Origin: Ardenticatenaceae bacterium
GTDB lineage: Bacteria > Chloroflexota > Anaerolineae > Ardenticatenales > Ardenticatenaceae
Length of the DNA: 35,401 nt
Assembly (NCBI GenBank): GCA_015491235.1
Contig: WFWG01000356.1
Span: forward strand, 1 to 35,401
Direction: 5' to 3'
In this document: positions 7,884 through 15,965 of the stretch, in pieces
Layout: each line of letters opens with the position of its first letter
Numbering within the stretch: the stretch's first letter is position 1
Notes under the pieces: generated by a model
Databases searched by the model: none
What the model was told of the DNA's origin: nothing
What the model saw: only the letters and a program-made list of their open reading frames with translations
Translations under genes and position numbers: made by a program

Positions 7884-9017
7884 TCACGCCTCCTGCTTGG
7901 CCACCTCGCGTTCCCACAGCACGAACTGACCGTCCTTCTGGAACAACTCCCCGTCCACGTAGACTTCGCCACCCTGACGCAGGTCACACACCAGGTCCCA
8001 GTGAATTGCCGAGATGTTTTGTCCACCCGTCTCGGGGTAACTGCGCCCCAACGCCATGTGAATCGTGCCGCCGATCTTCTCGTCAAAGAGGGTATTGCGC
8101 ATGAAGCGCTGGATGTTGTAGTTGGTGCCGAAGGCGAACTCGCCCACGTACCGTGCCCCAGCGTCCGTGTCCAACATTTTGAGCAGGAACTCCTGGTTGT
8201 GGGAGGCTTCGGCCTTCACGACGCGACCGTTCTCGAACCAGAGGCGCACGTCGCGCACCTCGCGCCCGTTGTGGACAGCCGGGAAGGTGAAGGTGATGTA
8301 ACCGTTCACCTGATCTTCCACAGGGCCGGTGAACACTTCACCGCCGGGGAAGTTTTTCTCGCCCCTGTCGTTGATCCATGTGCGACCGTTGACACCCACG
8401 CGCAGGTCGGTGTCCGGCCCTTTAATGTGCACCTCCCGCGCCTCCTGAAGCGCCTCGATGAGCACCTCCTGGCGTTGGGCTTGCTCTTGCCAGCGGCCAA
8501 TGGGATTCTCTTCGTTCAGGAAGCAGGCCTCGAAAATGAACTCAGCTAACTCGACCAGTCCCATCTCCGCGTCCTGTGCGTAGGCAGGTGTGGGGAAGAG
8601 CGTCAGGCTCCACAACAGGTCGCCGGAGGCAGCACGGTTCATGAAGAGCTCGGAGAGGGGCTGGCGGGCTCGCTGGAGGCGCACCGTCTTCTGGGGGTCC
8701 ACGTTTGTCAGTGAACGCGTGTTATCTTCGCTCAGGATGTGAAACACCACGTCCATGTGCTGGTATTCCAGGTGAGCCAGCTCGGGCAACCGGTCGAGCA
8801 CGCTGTCGGGCGCGTAGCGGTAGAAATACTCGTTCATGAGAGGGGGCGAGAGGCGCACGTGGGGGATCGCCTCCCGCTCCAGCACCGCGCGAGCCAGTTC
8901 CAACACGAGGGGCTCGGCCAGCGTGGTTCCCCGTATGACGACTTCGTGTCCGGGTTGAACCGGCGCGCTGTATTCCACGAGCACGTCAGCCCACTTTCGG
9001 ATTCTTGCGTCGTACAT
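7884..9017 (-). CDS. M29-family aminopeptidase (thermophilic aminopeptidase / AmpS-like)
   Basis: This 377-residue metallo-aminopeptidase of the M29 family removes N-terminal residues from peptides using two metal ions. The length is slightly below the usual 400-415. The family core is present: NFPGGEVFTGP (Glu227), VGEFAFGTN (Glu293), DEKIGGTIHMALG (His320) and SAIHWDLV (His339, Asp341), which supply the likely metal ligands; the 66-residue gap between the two glutamates fits the family. The N-terminal half (VLVEYSAPVQPGHEVVIRG) is also typical. It starts 15 bases after the LLM oxidoreductase stop, so the two are almost certainly cotranscribed, with the C11/CHAT gene following. There is no export signal. 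Confidence 0.92.
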   Translation of the reverse strand: MYDARIRKWADVLVEYSAPVQPGHEVVIRGTTLAEPLVLELARAVLEREAIPHVRLSPPLMNEYFYRYAPDSVLDRLPELAHLEYQHMDVVFHILSEDNTRSLTNVDPQKTVRLQRARQPLSELFMNRAASGDLLWSLTLFPTPAYAQDAEMGLVELAEFIFEACFLNEENPIGRWQEQAQRQEVLIEALQEAREVHIKGPDTDLRVGVNGRTWINDRGEKNFPGGEVFTGPVEDQVNGYITFTFPAVHNGREVRDVRLWFENGRVVKAEASHNQEFLLKMLDTDAGARYVGEFAFGTNYNIQRFMRNTLFDEKIGGTIHMALGRSYPETGGQNISAIHWDLVCDLRQGGEVYVDGELFQKDGQFVLWEREVAKQEA

Positions 9018-9032
9018 GTCTGCCCCCTTACA

Positions 9033-10052
9033 TCATTGGTTTTCCTTGAACGCACGCACCGTTTCACGCCAGAAGTCCTCGTCACCTTCCAGGAAGGCGG
9101 CGTAATACGTGATGCGGTCGGCCAGGCCAGCGTACCGCGCTTTGACCGCCTCGGCCAACCGGTCGCGCGGGGCCACCACGGCAAAGGTCTCCAGCATTTC
9201 GTCCGTAATCAGGCGGGGCATTTCGTCCCACCGCTGGCGAGCGGCCAAGCGGCTGAGTTCTTGGGCCGTGTCGCCCCAGCCGTGAAGCTCAAGAACAGTG
9301 CGATACGTGGGCGTCGAAGCGTAAAAGGCGATTTGCTGCCGCACCGATTCACGTTCCTTTTCCATTTCGGCTTCGTCACGGCCGGTAACGACGAAGACAG
9401 TTACGCTCACAGCCACATCTTCCAAGCGACGGCCGGCCTTCCGGGCACCCGCTTCGATCCACGGGCGCACGCACTCACGCACGTAGCGGGCCGAGTTGAG
9501 CGGGTGGACGTGAAAGCCGTCCGCCACCTCGCCGGCCAGGCGACATAGGCCCTCGTTGACGCCCGCGATGTAGATGGGGATGTCCGGGTAGTCAATGGGA
9601 CCAGGGTTGAAAAAGGGGCTCATCAGGGTGAACTTGTAGAACTTGCCGCGGAAGTTGAGGCGCTCCCCTGTCTGCCAGGAGCGCCAAATGGCTCGCAGGG
9701 CATGAATGTACTCGCGCAGCATGGGCACGGGCGGCCCCCACGGCATCGAGAAGCGACGCTCGATGTGGGCCTTGACCTGTGTGCCCAACCCCAGGATGAA
9801 GCGTCCCTGGCTGAACTGAGCCAGGTCCCAGGCCTGGTAGGCGGTGTCCATAGGGCTGCGGGCAAAGGCCACGGCGATGGAGGTGCCCAATTCAATCCGG
9901 CGGGTGTGTTCGGCTGCCAGCACGAGGGGAAACATGGGGTTGTGCTGCGTTTCGCTGGTCCACAGGCCGTCGAAGCCGATCTCTTCCGCTTTGCGGGCTG
10001 CTGGAATGATCTGATCCAACGTGGGGGCTAAGAGCGCCGTGTCAATCTTCAT
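9033..10052 (-). CDS. LLM class F420-dependent oxidoreductase (TIGR03617-like)
   Basis: This 339-residue luciferase-like TIM-barrel protein resembles the TIGR03617 (MSMEG_2256-type) group of probable coenzyme F420-dependent oxidoreductases. Visible features are the early IGFDGLWTSETQHNPMF segment, GTSIAVAFARSPM, the ILGLGTQVKAHIERRF stretch that usually contacts the cofactor, and IPIYIAGVNEGL before the AGEVADGFHVHPL segment. The substrate is unknown. A good ribosome binding site (AAGAAGGAG) precedes the ATG. It is the first gene of the minus-strand operon with the M29 aminopeptidase and the C11/CHAT protein, and it is divergent from the DUF169 gene. The assignment of F420 rather than FMN is by family resemblance only. 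Confidence 0.9.
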   Translation of the reverse strand: MKIDTALLAPTLDQIIPAARKAEEIGFDGLWTSETQHNPMFPLVLAAEHTRRIELGTSIAVAFARSPMDTAYQAWDLAQFSQGRFILGLGTQVKAHIERRFSMPWGPPVPMLREYIHALRAIWRSWQTGERLNFRGKFYKFTLMSPFFNPGPIDYPDIPIYIAGVNEGLCRLAGEVADGFHVHPLNSARYVRECVRPWIEAGARKAGRRLEDVAVSVTVFVVTGRDEAEMEKERESVRQQIAFYASTPTYRTVLELHGWGDTAQELSRLAARQRWDEMPRLITDEMLETFAVVAPRDRLAEAVKARYAGLADRITYYAAFLEGDEDFWRETVRAFKENQ

Positions 10053-10120
10053 GGTCGTGCTCCTTCTTCGCTCTTCTTTGAGGTGGATTTCAGGTTGCTA
10101 CGACGGGCAAATCTGACACG

Positions 10121-10150
10121 TTGTCCGAGTTCGACGTATGAGTGTATAAT
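10121..10150 (+). promoter_or_regulatory. Promoter for the DUF169 gene
   Basis: A perfect TATAAT -10 lies at 10145-10150 with TTGTCC at 10121-10126 (18-base spacer). It sits in the 136-base divergent region between the LLM oxidoreductase and DUF169 genes. Transcription would start about 32 bases before the DUF169 ATG, with GAGCGGAGGA as ribosome binding site. Confidence 0.6.
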
Positions 10151-10188
10151 AAAAAGCGCCAAAAGCCAATTCGAGCGGAGGAAGCCCC

Positions 10189-10998
10189 ATGACTCGACCA
10201 GAAATACTGGATACTTTCGAGCAGGCCATCGCCAAGCACATTCGGCCAGCCACCTTTCCCGTGGCCGTGCGCATGATGCCACCCGGTGAACCGCTCCCGC
10301 CGAAAGTCAAACGGCCCTGGCAAGACTTGGGCATCAAAGTAGCCATTTGCCAGGCAGTGGCCTTCGCCCGCCGCTACGGGTGGGCTATGGCGGTGGGAGC
10401 CGAAGACCTCTCGTGCCCCCTCGCCAAAGCAGTTTTCGGCTTTGCCCCCATGCTGGACTATTACGAGGAAGGCCACGCCTGCGCTGGCATGTACACGGCT
10501 ACCCCGGAGGCTGGCGCGGCCACTGAAGCTGCTGTGGCGCGCTTCCCTTACGGGGAGTATGAGTACCTCCTGGCAGCCCCTTTGCACCGCACCACCTTCG
10601 AGCCCGACGTTATCGTCATCTACGGCAACTCGGCGCAGGTCATGCGGCTCGTCACAGCGGCGCTCTGGAAGACGGGGGGACGGCTCACCTCCAGCTTCTC
10701 AGGTCGCATTGATTGCTCCGACAGTGTGATTGTGCCACGGCAAAGCCAAAAGCCGGAAGTTATTTTGCCCTGTTACGGCGACCGGGTGTTCGCCCAAACG
10801 CAAGACGACGAGATGGCCTTCTCCTTGCCGGCCTCGTGGATGGCCGACTTGATCGAGGGACTGGAGGGTACGCACAAGGGTGGCATCCGGTATCCGATTC
10901 CCAACTGGCTCCGGTACACGGGTCGGTTTCCGGCTCACTACGAGAAGATGAACGAGTTGTGGGCGCAAATGGAAAAGCAGCCGGAAGAGGAACCGTGA
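10189..10998 (+). CDS. DUF169 domain-containing protein
   Basis: This 269-residue soluble protein belongs to the DUF169 family (ArCR-like), which has conserved cysteines but no settled function. It shows the expected early PVAVRMMPPGE segment, a first cysteine in KVAICQAVAFARRYG, AEDLSCPLAKAVFGF, HACAGMY, and later the IYGNSAQVMRLV and FSGRIDCSDSVI stretches. The cysteine set could bind a metal or cofactor, but this is inference. It has its own TATAAT promoter and is transcribed alone, divergent from the LLM oxidoreductase operon and convergent with the HTH regulator that follows. The last residues are Glu/Pro-rich. Confidence 0.85.
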   Translation: MTRPEILDTFEQAIAKHIRPATFPVAVRMMPPGEPLPPKVKRPWQDLGIKVAICQAVAFARRYGWAMAVGAEDLSCPLAKAVFGFAPMLDYYEEGHACAGMYTATPEAGAATEAAVARFPYGEYEYLLAAPLHRTTFEPDVIVIYGNSAQVMRLVTAALWKTGGRLTSSFSGRIDCSDSVIVPRQSQKPEVILPCYGDRVFAQTQDDEMAFSLPASWMADLIEGLEGTHKGGIRYPIPNWLRYTGRFPAHYEKMNELWAQMEKQPEEEP

Positions 10999-11010
10999 GC
11001 CTTTTCACCC

Positions 11011-11598
11011 TCATTCGCGGGAAACAGCTTCGTAGCCTTCGATAGTGCCCAGGAGCACTTCGTTGAGAAAGCGGTCAATACGGCTGTGCAGGCGCTGCAA
11101 CTCGATTTCGTCTCCAGGGCGGGGAAAGGAGGGCATTTGAAGCGCCATTGACGTGATTTGCGTGCGGAAGAAGAGGAAGGCCTCGACTGTCTCCAGCAGC
11201 GAGAGCCCAACCTGCCCTATCGTTTGGCCGTACGATCGGCCAACCAGGCGTCCCTCCTGGAGGAAGCGTTCGTCGTCGTTCTGGCGAGTGATGTATTGCA
11301 ACAGAAGGCCCAAGAGGCGCTGGCCGAGCACCCGCACGTGCTGACGCTGGCGTTCGTCGAAAGCGGTACTCCACGATTGCGTGTCCGGGGTCACGGGCGA
11401 GACAGGAGAAGGCGGATGTGGCGGCTCCGTTTCCTGGCGCTGCAAGTAGGCCTCCAGTGCTTGGCGATGGAAGCGGCGATGTCCGCCTGGCGTCCGCGTG
11501 AAGGGAATTTTACCTTCGTCGCTCCACCGCCGCAGCGTCGAGGGATGAACGCCCAGGAGTTCACTTGCTTCTCGCAGGGTTAACCACTCTTTCGACAT
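11011..11598 (-). CDS. MerR/excisionase-type helix-turn-helix regulator
   Basis: From the start chosen here the protein is 195 residues. Residues about 4-50 form a MerR/excisionase-like winged helix (LTLREASELLGVHPSTLRRW, DEGKIPFTRTPGGHRRF), which binds DNA. A Pro-rich linker (about 55-75) leads to an all-helical C-terminal domain (LLGLLLQYITRQNDDERFL, SLLETVEAFLFFRTQI, RFLNEVLLGTIEGYEA) that resembles the RsbRD-N-like helical sensor regions found in similar regulators; this likeness is tentative. An alternative ATG ten codons upstream (11628) is in frame. It converges on the DUF169 gene with 12 bases between stops. Its upstream region carries repeat B1. Confidence 0.78.
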   Translation of the reverse strand: MSKEWLTLREASELLGVHPSTLRRWSDEGKIPFTRTPGGHRRFHRQALEAYLQRQETEPPHPPSPVSPVTPDTQSWSTAFDERQRQHVRVLGQRLLGLLLQYITRQNDDERFLQEGRLVGRSYGQTIGQVGLSLLETVEAFLFFRTQITSMALQMPSFPRPGDEIELQRLHSRIDRFLNEVLLGTIEGYEAVSRE

Positions 11599-11628
11599 AG
11601 CAAGCCAGTTCTCGCTTGAGATTAACAC

Positions 11629-11909
11629 CTCATTTACAGGTTACACTGCACACATTGTACACGCTTTATCGCAAAAGGTCAACGAACTCACACCAATTGT
11701 TTTCTCGAACACCATGTTTCAATCCTGGTGTTCCCCTGAAAACGTGGGACGACGGCGTGCCATTCCAGCGGCTTGAGCAGAGATACGGCTCGGCGCCGCC
11801 GTAAGAGAAGAAAAAGTGCGTCGCCCCCTCCCTCCGCGCGCCAGAGTCTCTGTCACCCGGTGAAATCCGTGATTAGAAAAGCGGAAAACCCGGACGGTCA
11901 AGGGCACTC
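11629..11909. other. Intergenic region upstream of the regulator and the methyltransferase
   Basis: This 281-base divergent region contains the 38-bp repeat B1 (11692-11729), an inverted repeat AACACCA/TGGTGTT inside it, and a hairpin-rich GC stretch near 11790-11803 (CGGCGCCG). No tRNA or small gene is recognisable, and no convincing promoter stands out for either flanking gene. Confidence 0.4.
11692..11729 (-). repeat. 38-bp intergenic repeat, copy B1
   Basis: It matches 32765-32802 at 35 of 38 positions. Read on the minus strand it ends in CAATTGGT followed by GTGAG, the same end and continuation as repeat A2. It contains AACACCA and TGGTGTT arms (11709-11715 and 11726-11732). Both B copies lie near a GAGAAGAAAAA stretch. 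Confidence 0.65.
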
Positions 11910-12458
11910 ATGAGTCGGCAGGACATTGAAAGGTGGGAAGCTCGATACCGCCAGCGCACACCCGTTGACTTGCAACCAGATCCTTGGCTTGTGCGTCATG
12001 CATCTTCCATTCCTCCAGGAACCGCTCTCGACGTTGCGTGTGGGCTGGGCCAAAACGCCATCTGGCTGGCCCAGCAGGGGCACCGGGTCGTCGCCGTTGA
12101 CGGGAGTTACACGGCTTTGCGCCACGGCTACGCCCGCGCCCGGGCAGAGGGGCTGGGGCATCGCCTGCTTTTCGTTCAAGCTGACTTGGAACATTTTGGC
12201 CTGCGGCCCCACACCTTCGACCTGATTGTTGTGATGCGCTTTCTGCTTCGCCCCTTAGTCTCCGAACTGATCACCGCGTTGCGCCCAGGTGGCCACTTGC
12301 TCTACGCCACGTACACGGTTCACCGTCTGCGCCGTCATCCCCACTTCAATCCTGACTACTTGCTGGCTCCAGGAGAACTGCGTGAACTCTTTACCGATTT
12401 GGAGGTGCTGTTCTACGAGGAAGAAGGGGAGTGGGCACGACTGGTGGCACGGAAGTAG
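11910..12458 (+). CDS. Class I SAM-dependent methyltransferase (TehB-like)
   Basis: This compact 182-residue protein has a complete SAM-binding core: motif I ALDVACGLGQNAIWLA (residues about 39-54), the acidic end of strand 2 in VVAVDGSYTAL, ADLEHFGLRPHTFDLIVVM (motifs II and post II), and LRPGGHLLYATY (motif III). The size and motif wording fit the TehB/ThiE-like group of small methyltransferases, but the substrate is not identifiable. The 3' end converges on the STAND-TPR gene with 11 bases between them. The upstream region has no obvious promoter and only a weak ribosome binding site. Confidence 0.82.
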   Translation: MSRQDIERWEARYRQRTPVDLQPDPWLVRHASSIPPGTALDVACGLGQNAIWLAQQGHRVVAVDGSYTALRHGYARARAEGLGHRLLFVQADLEHFGLRPHTFDLIVVMRFLLRPLVSELITALRPGGHLLYATYTVHRLRRHPHFNPDYLLAPGELRELFTDLEVLFYEEEGEWARLVARK

Positions 12459-12469
12459 AAAGTTTTCCA

Positions 12470-14989
12470 TTATGCAAGCCGCCTGTCCTCATCAGCCAGC
12501 CGACGCAGGCGCTCCAGGTAGCGGACATCTCGCTCGAAATCCGGGTGGTCCACTTCGCGCTCGTACGCCACGGTGATTTCCATCAATTCGACAGCGCGCT
12601 GGTACTCGCCAATTTGCTCATAGACCAACCCAAGATTCCAGGCCGCCGCCGCTTCAGCTCGCCGGTCACCGATGTCGCGGGCCAGTTCCAGCGCCTGCCG
12701 ATAATGCTGAATGGCCCGTTGCAGGCGTCCCATTGCCCGATGTACCACACCGAGACTTCCCAACACAAACCCTTCACTGCTGCGATCGCCCACTTCCCGG
12801 GCCAACTCGAGCGCTTTCTCGTAAAGTTCAATGGCCTGTTGCCATTCACCTTGCCTGAAATAGGCCGTCGCCAGGTTGGCGAGCAATCGAGGAAACGCCC
12901 GCCGGTCGCCAAGCGTTCGGGCGATTTTCAGAGCCTGCTTGTAATGGGCGATGGCCTCCGTTATCCGACCCAGCCGATAGTATGCGTTGCCCAGGTTGCC
13001 AAGGTCTGCGCTTTCCCCGCGTCGGTTGCCAATCTCACGGTCAATGCGCAACGCTTTTTCGTAAAAGGTTATAGCCTGGGAGATGTCTCCCTCGTCGAGA
13101 GAGATCGTTCCGAGGTTGGCGAGACAGACGCTCTCGGCCAGCCGGTTGCCCAGGTCACGCACCACTTTGAGCGCGTGGCGATAATAGTCGGCCGCTGTGT
13201 GAATGTCACCGCGACGGTAGAGGGTGTTGGCCAGGCCAATCAGGTCGGCCGCTTCTCCTTCCTGATTGCCCGTTTCACGGTCAATTCGCAGAGCCTCTTC
13301 ATAACACCGCACGGCCTGGTCGAGTTCGCCTGCCCGATGATAAGCGCTCCCCAGGCTGCGCAGGTGGACGCTTTCGTTTTTTCGGTTCCCCAACCTGCGG
13401 GCTGCTCCCAAGCCCGCCAGAAGGAAGGGGATTCGCTCCCGGGAAGTCAGGCGTAAGTCCAACAATTGGCCAACGGCTTGAGGAAACTCGTCCAGAAATT
13501 GAAGCGCTGCCGGACTTTCCTGGGCGCTCATCCACTCCCAGGCTGCCTGCAGGTTGGGCCAAATCGCCTCGAAGCGCTCCAGGGCTTGAAGTGCGCTTTC
13601 GTCTCCCTCGGCGTAAAGTGTCTCTGCTTCTTTTGCCAGGCTCAAGAAGTAATAAGCGAAGCGCACTTGGGCGCGCGTCCACGCGTAGGGATCCATTCCG
13701 CTGGAAAACACAAAGGCGTACCGTCGCAGGGCAACGTGTATTTCATACCTGTCCTGTTCCGGTACCTGCTCCACCAAACGGCGCTGAACCAATCGTTTGA
13801 GGAAAAATTCGGCTTCCAGGCGATGATGACCGGTGAGCATGGTGACCTCTTCAACGCTAAACGAGTTGGTAAACAACGTCAACAGGTGCCAGAACTGCAC
13901 GAGTTCGGCATCCTCATCGGCAAGCCGTTGCAGACAAATGCTCACGGCGGCAGCCAAGCTCGATTCGCCCTTCAAGTTGCCGTACCTGACCAGCTCGGCC
14001 TTCAATGTGTGCAACAGTTCTTCAAGTGACAATTCGGGCTGGGCGGCTAACTGAGCAGCCATCAGGCGGAGCGGCAGGGGCTGACACTGGCATACTTCGG
14101 CCAGGCGGCGAAGTCCCTCGGCGTGTTTCGGCCCAATCAAATCCAGGCGCCCGCCCTCCCTGAGCAGGCGTCGCAGAAGTGCTGTGGCGTCGGGAAGGGC
14201 AAGGGGAGTCACCGCGTAGAAGGCTGTGTCGGGAAGGGCCAACTGGTGGCGGGCCGTTACCAGCACAATGTAGCCCTCAGGCGGAGGCAACAGCGGGGCC
14301 ACCTGCCCGGCGTGAGCTGCGCGATCCAAAACCAGAATGCCCTGCCACGTATTGCCGCGAAGCCAGTGATGATACAAGGCCTGAAGTTCGGACAGGGTCT
14401 CCGGCAGGCGCTCTTGGGGACGGAGCGCCCGGAGAATGGAGCGCAACACCGCTTCAGGGACAATAGGACATCCATGAGGCTGTAGATCAACGAAAAGGTG
14501 AACATCGGGGTATTGGGCTCTCAACCGATGAGCGACCGCCAAAGCCAGTTCGGTCTTCCCCATACTCTCGCCGTACAGCAACACGCTTCTGTGACCACTC
14601 CGAAAAAGGGCACAAATCGCTTCGATTTCTTGAGTGCGTCCGGTGAAATCACTCATTGGCGGACGCACATTGGTGTATACCGGAACCACTCGCGAGTCGT
14701 CCTCCCGCTCTTTCGGCGAAACGATCACCATGCCCGCCGGGTCAAGTGGTTCGAGGTGGGGATCCACGTCGGAAAAGAGGTCGTTCAGGGTAATGGCCAT
14801 GCCTTCCGCGTGAAAGAAGGCCAACAAACGCTCGAGCGTATCGAGGCGCACCTGTGTTGTCTGGTTGGCAGCAATGCGTTCGATGGTGTGGCGATGGAGG
14901 CCAGTCCGCCGGGCAATCTCCGACCAAGAGTACTCACGCCCGGTAAGCTCCTCGAGTTGCCGTTTGAGCCGTGCTAAATTAAAACGCAT
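12470..14989 (-). CDS. HTH - STAND NTPase - TPR regulator with degenerate P-loop
   Basis: This 839-residue protein begins with a Cro/C1-type helix-turn-helix (about 20-58: WSEIARRTGLHRHTIERIA). Residues about 110-420 form a NB-ARC/STAND-like ATPase region, introduced by DFTGRTQEIEAI. The Walker A is YGESMGKT (139-146): the first glycine of GxxxxGKT is replaced by Tyr139, while Gly144, Lys145 and Thr146 remain. The Walker B is ILVLDRA, with Asp222 followed by Arg instead of a second acid; TARHQ (245-249) fits the sensor arginine. Residues about 541-820 are seven TPR units with an exact 40-residue period. Such proteins usually switch on ligand or protein binding at the TPRs and then oligomerise. 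Target genes are unknown. Ribosome binding site GAGGGG precedes the ATG. Confidence 0.85.
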   Translation of the reverse strand: MRFNLARLKRQLEELTGREYSWSEIARRTGLHRHTIERIAANQTTQVRLDTLERLLAFFHAEGMAITLNDLFSDVDPHLEPLDPAGMVIVSPKEREDDSRVVPVYTNVRPPMSDFTGRTQEIEAICALFRSGHRSVLLYGESMGKTELALAVAHRLRAQYPDVHLFVDLQPHGCPIVPEAVLRSILRALRPQERLPETLSELQALYHHWLRGNTWQGILVLDRAAHAGQVAPLLPPPEGYIVLVTARHQLALPDTAFYAVTPLALPDATALLRRLLREGGRLDLIGPKHAEGLRRLAEVCQCQPLPLRLMAAQLAAQPELSLEELLHTLKAELVRYGNLKGESSLAAAVSICLQRLADEDAELVQFWHLLTLFTNSFSVEEVTMLTGHHRLEAEFFLKRLVQRRLVEQVPEQDRYEIHVALRRYAFVFSSGMDPYAWTRAQVRFAYYFLSLAKEAETLYAEGDESALQALERFEAIWPNLQAAWEWMSAQESPAALQFLDEFPQAVGQLLDLRLTSRERIPFLLAGLGAARRLGNRKNESVHLRSLGSAYHRAGELDQAVRCYEEALRIDRETGNQEGEAADLIGLANTLYRRGDIHTAADYYRHALKVVRDLGNRLAESVCLANLGTISLDEGDISQAITFYEKALRIDREIGNRRGESADLGNLGNAYYRLGRITEAIAHYKQALKIARTLGDRRAFPRLLANLATAYFRQGEWQQAIELYEKALELAREVGDRSSEGFVLGSLGVVHRAMGRLQRAIQHYRQALELARDIGDRRAEAAAAWNLGLVYEQIGEYQRAVELMEITVAYEREVDHPDFERDVRYLERLRRLADEDRRLA

Positions 14990-15263
14990 GTTTTCCCCTC
15001 AACTTCTTCCAAGCTTGGACTCCGGACAACGCGCGCGAACGCCGATTTGCAGAAGGTACGGCGCCGCACATGTTCATGCACTCGCCTCTGGGTCTCCGAA
15101 GAAGTACGTAACCTCATGCCATTTCAATGCCCAATTGGTATCACTTGCGCGCCAGAAAAGGAGAAGCACATTTCCTGAGTCTCCTGGCCTGAAAGATTTT
15201 AAAAAGATAGCACACGATAATACAAGTCACCGCCAAACTCAGCGAGAAACTTTTTTTGAGAGA
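14990..15263. other. Intergenic region with a CAATTGGT-type element
   Basis: Between the STAND-TPR gene and the Yip1-family gene no gene is recognisable. The region contains GGCGCCGCAC near 15060 and CCAATTGGTATCAC near 15129-15142, which repeat the wording of element A1 (GGCGCCGCAC near 81, CAATTGGTATTAC at 122-134). It may be a diverged copy of that repeat. Confidence 0.4.
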
Positions 15264-15292
15264 TTGACGTACTTCCCCGTAAATGATACAAT
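15264..15292 (+). promoter_or_regulatory. Sigma70-type promoter for the Yip1-family gene
   Basis: TTGACG at 15264-15269 and TACAAT at 15287-15292 are separated by exactly 17 bases. Transcription would start near 15299, giving a leader of about 60 bases before the ATG at 15361. Confidence 0.7.
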
Positions 15293-15360
15293 ATTGGCAA
15301 ATGCAGCTCGTGCCGAACGTCTCTGTCAACCCGTTAATGGTTCCCCGAGGAGGTGCATTG

Positions 15361-15900
15361 ATGATTGACCGCATGATTCGTGCTGCCCGCCTGGATGTTG
15401 ACCTTTACGAAGAAGTAGAAGCAAACCCCGCGTTGACCCAAGAAGCAATTACTGTTGTCGTCATTATCGCTGTTCTTAACACAATTGGGAGCATCATTGG
15501 CAGTCTCTTTGGGCCTACTACCATCGGTATGGCCATTCTGGGCGGTGTTTGGGCCCTGATTGGCTTTTTCATCTGGGCGTGGCTGGCGTACTTCATCGGC
15601 ACTCGCCTTTTTGGAGGCACGGCTGACTACGGCGAACTCCTCCGCACGTTGGGCTACGCCTATACACCCAATATTCTGGGGACACTGAGCTTTATCCCCT
15701 GTTTGGGTGCCCTGCTGAGCCTTGTGGGCGCTATTTGGGCCTTAGTGGCCATGGTGGTGGCCATTCGCCAGGCCCTCGATTTCGACACCACGAAGGCTAT
15801 TTTGACCGTCGTCGTCGGCTTCATCGTGTACCTGATTGGGCTCTTCATCGTTGCCTTCGTCTTTGGCGCTGGCGCGGCCCTCATAGGCGGTGGGCGGTAG
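15361..15900 (+). CDS. Yip1-family integral membrane protein
   Basis: This 179-residue protein has a short cytoplasmic N-terminus (MIDRMIRAARLDVDLYEEVE) followed by about five membrane segments (about residues 30-50, 56-80, 104-123, 122-138 and 147-172). The first residues, the early acidic helix and the internal GGTADYGELLRTLGYAYTPN stretch are typical of bacterial Yip1 domain proteins, whose role is not established. A GAGGAGGTG site eight bases before the ATG sets the start. An upstream in-frame ATG (15283) overlaps the promoter and is unlikely. It is monocistronic, with a clear terminator after it. Confidence 0.8.
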   Translation: MIDRMIRAARLDVDLYEEVEANPALTQEAITVVVIIAVLNTIGSIIGSLFGPTTIGMAILGGVWALIGFFIWAWLAYFIGTRLFGGTADYGELLRTLGYAYTPNILGTLSFIPCLGALLSLVGAIWALVAMVVAIRQALDFDTTKAILTVVVGFIVYLIGLFIVAFVFGAGAALIGGGR

Positions 15901-15923
15901 CAGTCACCCTGCCTCACACAATC

Positions 15924-15954
15924 AGCCCTGTGCCCAGGCGAGCACAGGGCTTTT
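15924..15954 (+). terminator. Rho-independent terminator of the Yip1-family gene
   Basis: A perfect 10-bp stem AGCCCTGTGC (15924-15933) with GCACAGGGCT (15942-15951) and an 8-base loop is followed by TTTTCCTTT. It lies between convergent genes. Confidence 0.85.
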
Positions 15955-15965
15955 CCTTTGTATGC

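Noticed and set aside
11707-11729. GTTTCAATCC, resembling a CRISPR repeat end
   Set aside because: Only solitary copies exist here (also near 32790), with no spacers, array or cas genes.
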